A DNA stretch of 64,000 bases from Bostrychus sinensis. Its lineage: Eukaryota; Chordata; Actinopteri; Gobiiformes; Eleotridae. The stretch spans positions 20,241,403 through 20,305,402 of the forward strand of contig CM036243.1 in the NCBI GenBank assembly GCA_020698575.1, in the 5' to 3' direction. The notes beneath the pieces were generated by a model that searched no databases, was not told the origin of the DNA, and saw nothing but the letters and a program-made list of their open reading frames with translations. A program made the position numbers and the translations under genes. This document shows, one piece after another, positions 1-11,740 of this stretch. Within the stretch, counting starts at the first letter, position 1. The number at the start of each line of letters is the position of its first letter.

Positions 1-2640
1 GGTGCTTATCTGATTCCGACACATACTGGAGCAAGCTAAGCACTGTGGCAAAGTTGCTAATAGGCTTATTTACTACATTTCCAGCAACAGACAGACAAGA
101 AATAGCCAAATAAACATGTTCTAGCGTTGACTGTAGTGAGCCATTGTTGCGGCAGCATTTGAAAAGAAAGTGGAAAAATATGATTGACAAAGATTATACA
201 ATGGCATTCCACAGTGGCTGTAGTGTAGAGATGGATTAGTCTGAAAGCAGTAGAGACATGTACACTATAACAAACATTAAACATGAATGTGACCGAATTG
301 TTAAATAAACAGCACCATTTTGTTGAATATTCCTGGATTATCGCGCTATTGGCAATAAGTATTATACGTATCAACATAATAGGCTACGTAATTCATGTTC
401 ATAATTTGTTTTTTGCACAAAAAAATTATTAGAACACTGTAAAAGACATATCAAAATAACAGTAGTAGTACTGTTAAAATCTCAGTGATACTCAGCAATA
501 TACTGCGATTTAAAAAAAAAAATTACAATATCATTTTATCTGTATACTAGTACACCATGCACAAAATTTTATTTAATATTTTATTTAATGATCAGAACAA
601 TGAATACAATAATAAACAAGTTGCTTTTCTCCTAATAACAACAACAAAAGCAACAAAATGAAAGTGCTGACAGAATTCAGCTTGAATAAAATATGAAAAA
701 ACTTTTGTCAACATAAAATATTGCAGTTTTTTATATTGATACAGTAAATAAAATATTGTGATATTTAGATTTTTTTAACATCCCTAGTAGATTAAGAGTT
801 TTGGAAGCACAATTACATTACTGTAAGTTACTGTCTCTATGGGAAAATCACCACTTGTGCCATATTTGTTTTGCTGCATGTCTTGACTGACTTTGCACAG
901 TGCCCCTGTAGTAGTCAGAAACGTTTTTGGGATTTTATTTTTAGATATGACTGGATTTTGCAGGAGTACTGGCTTATCCCAGTTTTTGAAATTGACGGGA
1001 TAGGATGTTTACACCCACAGAGACAAAAATGGAATACTTAAAACATCATACATAACTCGAACCCAGTTCACTTAATATCTCTATGGAATAACTAACAACA
1101 ACTAGAGACTGCTAGAAAAACAAATGGTAAAGAAACAGTCCCAAGTGCTAGATTTCCACGCAGAGCCAAGCTTTAAGTAATAAATGTCAGTTGGATGATT
1201 TACAAGGACTGAATTGTGTTGTCTTGGCTGCTTCTTAGATCAGTACATTAGAGTACCAGCTTTCTGTTGCCTTTTCTGTTTGTCAGTCACACCAATGCAC
1301 CTCAGTAGAAAAGCACAATTCTACAATCGCTAGTTAGTCAGAGGACTAACAGGTCACTCTGATATTCATGCACATTATGTAATTTAGAGTCACCACTTTA
1401 AATATTTTTGGGCGATGACAGGAAGCTGGAGTGACCAGAGAGAACCAGAGAAAATGATATATACACATGTTTGCAGTGGTCTTAGAAAATTGTATTTGCA
1501 GTATTTGTACCAGAGAGGCCTAACTTTTCAGTGTCATATCCACTGTGAATCACTCAGGGAAACACTTGTCAGCAACATACGTCTTATTTTTTCAGTTACT
1601 CAGCATCTACTCGGCATCTGCACTCCGCAATGACTTGTTGTACCCGTGACGGAAATGTCTGACATTCTTGTTGCATCAGTTTTCACTTTTGAGACAGCTG
1701 AGAGAAATGTGTACATCTCACAGACACACACAAAGCGGGTCTTATATTCATAGACAGACATGGGCCCTCAGGGACTCACCGTTGTGGACACTCAATAAGA
1801 CGCGCACTATTGATCTCCCTGCTGGTGGTCAGGTAAAGAAGAGCTCATTACAGGTTTAATAACACACTGTTCTAGATGTGGGTCCTGGGACAAGGCCAGT
1901 ACCTCTCTGAAGTCCACATGTGACTGACACATCGACTGTTGTAATGGCCTCTTGGATGTCTGATTCCACACCTAAGGTAAACATGTTATTAGTGCCAAGA
2001 AAGCCTCGAAATAGATGTTTCAAAATATTGCACATCCCGCAGAATAAAAAATCCTGTACTGGAAAAATACATCCATATAAACCTCTCCAGCTATAGTCTA
2101 GATAGGAGTATTGACATCACAACATATGAGTTAAATTCAAATACTGATATAATTATAACATTCTTGACAACTTTGGATAAAGCTGTATTACCAGAAAAGC
2201 CCTTTCCACTTTTCAAACACACATCAAGAAAATGGTTGAATACAAGAGAGACGTAGTTCTGGAACTCTGCATTCCTGGCATTGTCATTCAGCTGACTGCC
2301 AAGAAAAGACTTCAGTGTTACTTGAAATTATTTTTCTATCACAAGGTCCTTTTTGTACAATATGAGGTCACATCTTCTATCTTTAACCCATCTCTATTGT
2401 CATTGCACCTCCAATTAACCACTTCTTAGAAAGTCTGTTCTTTGGTTCCTGGAATAGGAGAAAGAGCTGATTTGCAAACGCTTTAGTTCCAGTGTTGATT
2501 GCATGCCAGCTACACTCATTACCCTGCTTGCTGTCTTATTTGCCTTCTAAGCCTTACTTGAATGATTGGTGTGTGCCTCACTGCTTTCTAATGTGGTTCT
2601 GCCTCTTTCCAGCTTGTGTTACTGAATATAATGTTGACTG
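1..2640. other. Non-coding, AT-rich stretch
   Basis: No exon can be supported. Open frames here are short, lack family resemblance and are not bounded by convincing splice sites. The region around 480-790 is very AT-rich and ends in a 'catcccta' type terminus seen in fish hAT-derived repeats, but I cannot delimit an element. This stretch is probably in or upstream of intron 1 of the pitpnc1 gene. Confidence 0.5.
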
Positions 2641-2890
2641 TTAATAATAATAATAAATCTTTATTTATAGAGCGCTCTTTAAAAACAAGGTTTACCAAAT
2701 GCTGAAGAACAAAGTGTCTAAAAATAAACAGTAAAACAATAATTGTCAGAATGGGTCAGTAAAGGAACAAAAAAATCACTTTTAGTGGATTCTTTACTAT
2801 TGTGTTAAACAGTATAAGGACTTTGCAGCTCAATAGATAGAGCATTTACCCCTAAACTAGATGATCCGCTATCCGATATGCTGTTTCCGT
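2641..2890 (-). repeat. SINE/LINE 3'-tail and tRNA-like fragments
   Basis: A run of TAA units is followed by a segment resembling the 3' ends of the SINEs at 8409 and 49787 (TAA repeats next to an 'agcgct' motif). A short tRNA-like piece at about 2822-2880 (a 'gatagagcattta' motif) recurs near 14380 and, in reverse orientation, near 23820. These are degraded fragments and the boundaries are approximate. Confidence 0.4.
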
Positions 2891-3324
2891 TTAGATGAAC
2901 TTTAACCACAATTGACCTCTCGTCCACTTGAGGCTCCACCTGGATGATTTCTTTCAAAGACGCCCACTCATGTCAATGGCGGCTGACATCTCAATGTTGA
3001 ATTCTACAGGGGGGATCTAAGCAGCTAAAGAAAGATGACCAATGTTAGAGAGATTTTTACACTAACTAACACTATTTACTCTCACACGGATGTGCTAACA
3101 ATGATCTGGACATGAGGCTTATTCAAGCGGTTTATTTTTAACCATGCATCCTTAGATGTTCTGTGTTGCATCCTTTCCATCCACATAATTTGTACTAGCA
3201 GAAAATAGACCCAGCTATAACTACAGTGTTATGAGAGCCTAGATGAGTTTCTTATTGAGTTTCATAGTGTAAATTTGATGTACTTTAACATTTCCTATTA
3301 GATTTTGCATCTCACATTATTTTA

Positions 3325-3515
3325 ACTTCAATTTAAAATCACCTATTCTCCTGACACATGCATGTCTTTGGATGGTGGGAGGAAGCCGGAGTACCCATAG
3401 AGAACCTATAGTAACACTGGGAGGACATGCAAACAGATGTGATGGCCGACCCAAGGCTCAATCTCCTGACCTCCTTGCTGGGAGGCAAGAGCACTAACCG
3501 CACTGATACATAGAA
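3325..3515 (-). repeat. tRNA-derived SINE (family A), truncated
   Basis: This is a reverse-oriented copy of the SINE seen complete at 15186-15576. Shared blocks in order are the acatgcatg/tctttgga block, the gtgggaggaagc block, the agagaacc block, the gggaggacatgca block, and the degraded tRNA-like head ending near 'gctaaccgc'-type sequence. The 3' part of the element is missing. Confidence 0.6.
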
Positions 3516-3624
3516 TATCAATTAATAAATAAGCCTATTTTCAATAAAACATTAATATTTTATATACAATACTGAAAGACCAAAATGCCTAACATACACA
3601 TTAATTCACAATTAGATTTATATT

Positions 3625-3825
3625 TAGATTCACAAATTCTCCTAACACATGCCTGACCTTGGACAGAGGGAAAAGCTGCAGTAACCAGAGACAACCCACT
3701 GTAAAACGGGGAGAACATGCAGACTCCACTCATTCAGAGAGATTGTAGTTGGCCTTCCTGAGGAACAAATCACCTTTATAGCTGAGAGTCAGGAGTGCTA
3801 ACCACTCTGCTGCTGTGTACCACAA
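3625..3825 (-). repeat. tRNA-derived SINE (family A), second truncated copy
   Basis: A second, more diverged reverse copy of family A lies about 110 bp from the previous one. It keeps the 'ggggagaacatgcagact' block and ends at the head-like 'gtgctaaccactctgctgc'. Two copies in the same orientation suggest either repeated insertion or a local duplication. Confidence 0.55.
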
Positions 3826-4814
3826 AATGCAATGCATAATACATAGTTAATAACAGTTTACCTTATATTGGTCTTTGTGCTTGCACATTGTGCATTGTAG
3901 GTTGCCCATGTATTTTGTAACTCAGGCCACATAGCTGCACCTTCGCCAGTGCATGTTCAACATTTTTCATTTGCCTATGGCTCATTTTTTGCACTCACAA
4001 AGTGGAGACCATCAGGCTTGAGTCCTGCTAAAACAAGATTATGGTCACAGTAGAAGCCTGTGCTATTCTAATTACCATTACTCTATCCACAATTGCTATG
4101 CATTGTTTTCTTGAGCTTGAGAAAATTTCCCTCTGTTTTTTCAGCCCAGCAGTTAACTTGACATCTTTGTATGCCAATGTAATATGCTAGCATGCATCAA
4201 TAAATTAGAATATTGTGGAAAAGTGAAATTATTTTAGTTAAATTCAAAAAGTGAAATACGTATCATTATTTTTTTTGCAAAGACTAAATTTGGGGAGAGT
4301 AAAAATTACAATGCTGCCCTGTTTTGTGAGGAGACTGTAGCTGTCCACGGTGCTGAAGCCCGAGTTACAACCACACTCGGATTTGTCTGGCAGCAGGCTC
4401 TGGTCTGACATGTTATTGCATTCATTTAATTTTGTGTTTTACTGTTGTCAGGACTAGTTTATTATACTGTATAGCATGTAGGTATTTATTTAAAATGGTT
4501 CAAAAGTACCTGAGAGTATTCACTTTGAATACAGCAGACATCTGGTTTTTTTGGACCCATTGTTAAAAACATTTCTTCCTGCAGGTAAAGCAGTTTCATT
4601 GGGTTTCTTTCTCTAGCAATTTGTCCTGCTACTTTTTACACACACTAAAAGCACACTTCTCTGCATCAAATGATGTCTCTGTTTGCAGTGTTGTCTGTAT
4701 GATAATTTTTTCATTCACTGATAACAGCAGCAATGTACATAACAATCAAAAGCCAATAGAAATGAGAAATAATCTTCTATTTTGCCAAACAAGACTGTCA
4801 GGCTTGGCAATAGA

Positions 4815-4870
4815 AAAATCATATTCATAACTAAAATCATATTCATAACTAAAATCATATTCATAACTAA
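4815..4870. repeat. 18-bp tandem repeat, three copies
   Basis: The unit aaaatcatattcataact occurs three times in a row, nearly perfectly. It is a small local minisatellite with no coding meaning. Confidence 0.85.
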
Positions 4871-4899
4871 ACTATCTAATCAGTTCAGCATTTCAGATA

Positions 4900-7800
4900 C
4901 ACACAATAATCATAATTCTTATAATGCTTATAGAATATATAATTCATAAGTAATTGATTACTATAATTGCATATATGCCTATAAGTATAAGTAAAAGTAA
5001 GTATAAGTTATATTTAGGGTTATTCCGATATTGCCGTCAAAAATGCTGTGGACCTAAAACCATTCACCAATCTGATACGATACTAAAAGACACACATACA
5101 TGAATAGGCACATCCGCTAGCTTTGCCTGATGTTGCAACCTGGATATCAGTTCTTCTTTCTGTTTCAAGGTTAGACACTTAAATCGATAAACCAGAGCAT
5201 GCTGTCTGCTTAGTATGAGATGTATGCGATGCAAACCAAAAAGTCAAAAAACCTCTGCCTCTAACACATACCTTTACACAGCGTCTGATTGGGCAGCTGT
5301 TAATTTTTCAGTGGTGCTCTGAGCTAAGGCCCCTGAGGATGCAAATTCATTGACAAATGCGTGAGGATAAATGAGGCGGCTGCAGTACTGTGTGTTTGTC
5401 TATATGATGGAGCCTCACTTTGAGTTTGTGTCTCAGAGTCTACAGATATGACTATAATTAGCTCCTATGTTTTGGTTGCCGTGGTAGCACCACAAAGTTC
5501 TTGTGGCAGTGTGCCGCAGTTGTGATTGTAGGCGAAACATTGCTTTTAACTAGTGTGCAGTGACATTTTTTTTCTTCTCTTTATCGGGCCAAGTGGCATC
5601 AGGGGCGCATTGGAGCAAAGGTAAACATAAAATGCAAAGTGAGATGATATTACACCATTAGTAGATTTAGAATCTTAGTATTAGTATAGAGCATTGTTTC
5701 TCTTTAACAGCAGAGAGCAAGGCAATAGGCAACCCTCAAACAGTACTTTGCTGTTTTTGTGTATACTCAGGTGGGTTTTTTATGGAAGCAAACAACGTTA
5801 TATGAAACAGTGGTTAACCTCTGGTCCAGTTGTCGACCCAAATTCATCTTTAATAATTTTTGTGACCACTTTTTACAATTGTTATGACTTTTAGGGCATT
5901 GTAGTTGAACATTTATTTCACCATTTATGTAAACAGACCCACTATTTGGGAACGATGGGAAACATGGTTCTGTGCTGCTGCTATAAAATAGAATTGACAG
6001 GACAAGCTTAATGTTTTATTAATGTCTTTGCAGACTTCTGTCTTCTAACTTTCCTGACAGTCACTTAAAAGTCAAAGATGTTTCCTATAGAATGTTTAAG
6101 ATGGTTCCAGAACTGTTTCAGAATTCACTTCATGTACCAGACACTATCGCATCATGTCAAACAAGAGTACTCAAGAATACTTTTGTATTAAAGCACTATG
6201 CAAAAGGTACAGACAGAAGTGGACAGATATGCTATGTTTAAAATCTGAGCCGCTAAAATTCTGTAGCTTTAACCTTATTTATATTTTCATTAGGCTGCTC
6301 TGCTAACGCAACCCACTGACATAATCTGTGACCTCAAATGGGACAAGGTTTGTAAAACGCAGACAATGGTAATCTTAGCAATTAGAGATAATTTGTGTTG
6401 AGTTCAGCAGTTGTATGAGTTAAAAATATGCATATAGTGCTACTAGATGTATTTTACAGCAGTTTATTTACATGCCAAATCAATTACATTGTTTATCATT
6501 TACATTAAAAAGTACCAGTACAGTACCAGTATTTCATTTGATTGTCTTTTGTACCTTATAAGTTTAATGCTTGAATCCTTTGTTAAAGTCCTGCTGCAGG
6601 AAAAACAGTTGTGTGAACAGATTGGTGCAGAATCGACCTCAGCTGAATGTGGTGGTGTAATATTGAGAATCATTAGTGTGTGTCAGATTACACTGCCGTG
6701 GACAGTAACACTATCTGAGCTGTCATTATGCAACACGCAGGCACTCATCAGTGCATCGCATCAGTAATGCACAGGTCAGGAGCGGGTGACACAGACGTCA
6801 GTGGGTGAGGAAAGCATTGAGGAAAGAGACTCATCAGGAAAAATGTCAAGTGACAGAGGCTAAGCTCTGCAATATTGAAAAAGGCCTGGAGACAATGTTG
6901 GATTTGTTGGATTTAATTGACACGTTTGATTACAATGCCTACTTTATCCTCTTCTAATTTTGACTGCTTACTTTAGGGGTTGCCACACAAAATATCCAAC
7001 CTACATGTTCTTTGCTAACTATGTCTTCTTTCACTGCATCCACACATTTCCTCCTTGGTCTTTATATACGCCTCCTAGATGGCAGCTTCTCAGCTTATTC
7101 CTACTGAAATGCCTATATTCACTATCCCACAACACTTGCAGCAACCTAAAATTGCCTGCTACATTTTTTTTTCTTTTCACATCAAACTTGTTTATATTTT
7201 TCCTTATTTTGCCAGTGGATATTGCTTGGAAAAGGTCAAATTGTTTTCATTTCCTTTGTGGGTTGAAAGTGTTTCTGACATGTAAACATAAATGTATTTA
7301 AAGAGTTTAAGTGGTGCTGACATAAGTGTGGTTTGATGTATCCATTGTAAATACATTAACTAGCGCAAATATAGTGAGTGACTTTGTTAAGAGTGACACA
7401 GCAACAGAGTGCAGTAGGAAGAGGACAGAGGAGGAAGGAGGCGGTCAGGAAACGGTCTGTCCTTAGAGTCCCCGACAATGAAGTCAAACTCCAACAAGCT
7501 CAAACTAAAAATAGACCAGCAGTGTGGCCCTGCTGCCACTGCACACACACAAATCCTAGTGGGGATTCCCATCAAAGCTGCCTTGACCTATCATGATGTT
7601 TTCATTTAGGAGGAACATTTATTGTCTCATGGATGAGACATTCACAAGCTCTCAATGCACCCTGCTTACACTATAACACACACAACTTCATTCATCTCCT
7701 ACACAGTAATAAGCATTTAGTTGATTTTGTTCACTTGAATGTAATGGGTACAACATACAGTATGATGATGAGACTTGGTGTTATGTAAGCTTATGGTGTA

Positions 7801-8400
7801 GACAGTGTTGTGCAGAATTAAGTAAGCGTTACAGACAGGCGTTAAAGGGCTCTGTTTGACAAACTGTCAATGCAGTAGTAGTACCAGTTGTATGGCTGTG
7901 GTTTAGCATTTTTTTCATTTTCTTTTCAATGCTTATACAGTATTGTATTTCTTATGTCAAGCTCATACCCTCTCACTTTCTGCTGCTTAATCTGGCTACA
8001 ATAGACCTCTTAATTCTAAATAGTTTAATTAGGCCTTAAGTTTTGGCACATAGAATAATCACATTCAAAGCTATTTATTTTTCCAGCTATTGCAGGGGCT
8101 CACCTGGTAGACCATGTGCCACCCACGTTTGTGTGTGTCTGCATAATGTTATGTGCAATGTCAAATTGAATTAATGTAAATTGAGTAAATAACAGTGCTG
8201 TAGATGTGATAATTATATTGCATTTGGTATTTTAGAGTAGAGGATGTAAGGTGGGGGTGTGGCATCTCTGGTGCATTGTCTTTACTTCCTGTTGCTTCTG
8301 CTGTTGGCGCACTTATGGCCCTAATGGCTGCTCCTATGTGCTAGCATTTTACAATTGGATAGCGAACATTAGGCACTTAAAGTGGTGACAATGTATGTCT
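4900..8400. other. Non-coding stretch, no gene seen
   Basis: Only short spurious open frames are present. An AT-rich run at 4880-5000 is followed by a degraded repeat near 5015-5100. Nothing here resembles an exon. Confidence 0.45.
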
Positions 8401-8408
8401 GTGGCCTG

Positions 8409-8662
8409 TTAATAATAATGCATTGGTCTTATATAGCGCTTTATCAGACACTTGCATTATTATTCATTCACTCCCCACACTTGGTGGTGGTAAGCTACAG
8501 CTGCCCTGGGCTAGACTGACAGAAACGTGGCTGCCATTTACCACCAATCACACACTCATACAGGCACTGTGAAGGACATAACGACAGTATGCAGTATGGG
8601 GCTCGAACTGTCAACCTTTGGGTTAGTGGGCGAACATTTCTACCAACTGAGCTACTGCCCCC
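8409..8662 (-). repeat. tRNA-derived SINE (family B)
   Basis: Read on the minus strand, it starts with a tRNA-like head near 8662 (ggcagtagctcagttggtag, box A-like) and has a box B-like 'gttcgagcccc' further in. The body is followed by TAA repeats at the left end (8409). The same family recurs reversed at 49787-50075 and forward at 55826-56180. Confidence 0.75.
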
Positions 8663-9536
8663 TTATTGCTGGAAACCAGTTGCACTAACCCGAGATGAGT
8701 TGTGGAGTAAATACTGAGTTGACAAATCCTAACAAATCCAGACTGGGTAACTTTGTGTTCATATATTACTTGAAGTTGGTTAGTTATCAACTTTCACGCT
8801 GTCAACTTTCTCTGATAAGCCCTGAACACCTGATTACTGCAGCTGCAACTTCAAAGGATCAGGCAGTGAACAGCCAATAGCATTCAGACTGACGGAAGTG
8901 TGGCTGCCATTCTGGATCTGCGGTTTTTATGTTTTGGCTGGCATTGGTTTGTTTGATGAAATTTGCAGGAAATCTCGATAGGGATAGACCAATATCATCT
9001 GTCATGCTGATATATTGAGCAAATGATTGCATTTTTTATAAAAAATAGCCATCAACCTTGAGCTTAGAAGCAATGACACAAGTTTCAAACTGAGGAATAG
9101 TGTAAAGAAAAGATCAAACTTCCAACAGACAGATGGTATTCTCTGTGCACAAAAAGTATGTATCAGGAAAGATAGCAGAGTGAAACCTGTAAGAGAATAG
9201 GACTAAAGAGAACAAAGTGTGGTGAAAGTCATTTTGTAGCATAAAAGCACATGGTGCCCTGGGGCTGCCAGTCAGACACATTCCTGACTGTTGGAGACTG
9301 TGGAAACATGGGGCCACTCTGTGACTTTCCTCCATTTTGGCTCAGTTTTATGGCACTTTAATGGGATTGTGTTTTCACAGGAGAGGAGGAGTATGAACCT
9401 TTAAATCACATGTCTTGTGCTTTGCTTGGTCTACAGGATTTACTCTGTATTTCTTAGTATGCACCAGAAACAATTCACAGAGTCAATTTTACAACAGTTA
9501 GGCTAGAAAGTGTGCTCTGTGTTAATGCTTGTAACA

Positions 9537-9538
9537 CG

Positions 9539-9575
<37 letters not shown>

Positions 9576-11095
9576 ATTTGTATAGCACCTTACAACAGTC
9601 AAATGGTGCTCAAGGTGCATCACAGAGGGCATTTAAAAAACAAGACAGAGTCAAGAATGATAAAACAAATTTCAGTATAAGATGCAGAGAGAATGCACAA
9701 ATTGAAATGTACAGTCACATCTACAAGACATCAAAGAATTAATTATTGTCAAATGTCATTCTGAATAAATGTTTTTTTTTAGCTGTGATTTAAAAGCCGC
9801 TAGCTCAGTTATGGATTGCAGCTCAGGTGGAAGCAAGTTCCAGAGCCTGGGAGCAACAACAGCAAAGGAACAATCACCCCACTTTTTGGATCTTGACCTT
9901 GGGACCACCAGAGATGTATATTCAGACAAATCAAAGTCAAAAGGTCAGTCAAGTATGTTGGGGCAAAGCCAGCCTTGAAAATGAACAGCAGGATTTTAAA
10001 CTTAACCCTGAAACGCAACTGAAGCCAGTGGAGAGACAGAAGAACAGGAGTGATATGGGCGTGTTTAGGAGCATTTGAAAGAAGGTGAGCGGCCGCATTT
10101 TGAACCATTTGGAGCTTGAGGAGGAGGGACTGATTAAATCCAGTATCGAGGGCATTACAATAGTCGATCCTTGAGCTAAAGAAGGCATGAATAGCCTTTT
10201 CAAGGTCGACACAAGATAGAAGGGGCTTCACCTTTGCCAATAGCCTAAGCTGGAAAAAGCTTGCTTTCACTACAGCACTAATCTGCTTGTCAAACTCAGG
10301 TCACTGTCAGATATTACTTCTTGGTTCCTTACCGCTGGAGTGAACTTAGGGGTTGAGGTGCCGAGGCTGGGTGTGCTGTGGGGTGAATCAGGGGTGAAGA
10401 GGATGTACTCGGTCTTTCCCTCATTTAAATGAAAAAAATGCAGCTGTAAGATCCAGCAACACCAAGGCTATGGAGCTTTTAGTATCGAGGGCTGAGAGGA
10501 CGTCATTGTGTACCCGCGAAAGTACTAATTCAGTGCTATCCCGGGACCTAAACCCTAACTGAAACTTATCATTGATAGCATACAGGTGGAGATGAAACTG
10601 CAGCTGATGGAGAACAAGTTTCTCCATTACTTTGGACAGAAAAGGGAGATGTGAGATAGGGCGGAAGTTGGACAAAATGGAGCGGTTGAGGTTAGGTTTT
10701 TTAAGTAGCAACCTAACCACTGCGTGTTTGAGGGCAGTGGGAATAGTACCCAACCTGAAAAAGCTGTTTACAAAAGAAAAAAGACGGGATCTAGAGAGCA
10801 GTTTGTGGGCTTTAACTCCTGGACTGCTTTTTTCAGGTGCACAAGCGCAACTTGCTCAAAACTCTCAAATACACACTGTAAAGCAGGGTTACATCTGGTG
10901 GAACCTTAGGGATAGCTTCTCTCACAGACAAAACCTTGTTCATAAAGTAGTGCTGGAATGCATTACAGGTTTGTTCAGACACATCATTGAAAAAAGCAGT
11001 GACTGGATTGATTACAGAGTTGATGCTGTTAGTGCTGTTGATGTGCACTTGTTGATGATGGAAATTCACCAATATGAATAAGAAAATTTAAAAAA
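9537..11095 (-). mobile_element. L2-like non-LTR retrotransposon, internally deleted
   Basis: Minus-strand frames give recognisable reverse-transcriptase pieces of the L2/CR1-like group. About 10750-10425 contains 'LSNFRPISHLPFLSKVMEKL' and then 'LVLLDLTAAF', the start of the RT fingers and palm. About 10270-9809 contains 'SRIDYCNAL' and 'QNAAAHLL', the C-terminal region. The order is right, but the palm segment carrying the YADD-type catalytic motif is missing between about 10420 and 10400, and frameshifts break the frame. The 3' end has the expected short tandem tail, (AATC)n at 9539-9571. No complete ORF remains, so the copy is dead. Confidence 0.8.
9539..9571. repeat. (AATC)n microsatellite, LINE 3' tail
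   Basis: About eight tandem AATC units directly abut the 3' end of the minus-strand L2-like element, the usual form of tail in this clade. Confidence 0.9.
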
Positions 11096-11504
11096 TTAAT
11101 AAGAGGCATGTTGAAGTGTGTTGGGACGGCCTGCAGATGAAACTAATTTGATGACAGCTTGCAGGTACTCAAGTATGTTATGTATGTGAAGGAGATGCCC
11201 TTCAAAACATTAGAAATATCTATTTTGAAATATTATACAAGTAACAACAAATAAAAGCATTGTCAGGTCAGTGATTATTCAGTGACAACCAGGGAAGCTA
11301 AATTTCCCCTCAAATTTACTAAAATAAATGGTCAAATAAAATCACTTTTGAATTTCATAGAATTTTAATAAATTTACATTAAAAGTGTATTAGAATGCGC
11401 ATAATTTCATGGCTATCTTGTTCATTAATCAGTTGTGTAAGGCCGGTTCTTTGAGGCAGTTTCACGTGGCAGCATGGACCTTGAAATCATATGGAACAGC
11501 ACAA

Positions 11505-11740
11505 ACAGTCTTTATTACTACAAGAAGTAAGATGGTGATTGGATAAATGGGACAATACTGTTACATCCGAGTATGTGAGCATCTATGAGACTCCAGTGAA
11601 TGATGATTGGAGGAACTGGCTGAATCCATTTTGACTGAGAGCGAAAGTAGTCATGTGCTAAAGTGCCGTTTTCACTGTTTGTACATATTACACTGTAAAT
11701 AAACAACCTAATCATAGTGTAACTGAGTTTTCCATCCTGA
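11505..11740. repeat. Dispersed repeat of unknown class, copy 1
   Basis: This segment resembles 21900-22130. Shared blocks are 'gatgattgg', 'gaactggctgaa', 'tttgactga', 'acatattacact', and 'aaataaacaac' followed by 'taatcata'. The homology is mosaic and boundaries are uncertain. It may be the inner part of a longer non-autonomous DNA element. Confidence 0.5.

Noticed and set aside
66..377. 103-codon minus-strand open frame at the window start
   Set aside because: No family resemblance, no splice or start context, and ordinary AT-rich composition; chance frame.
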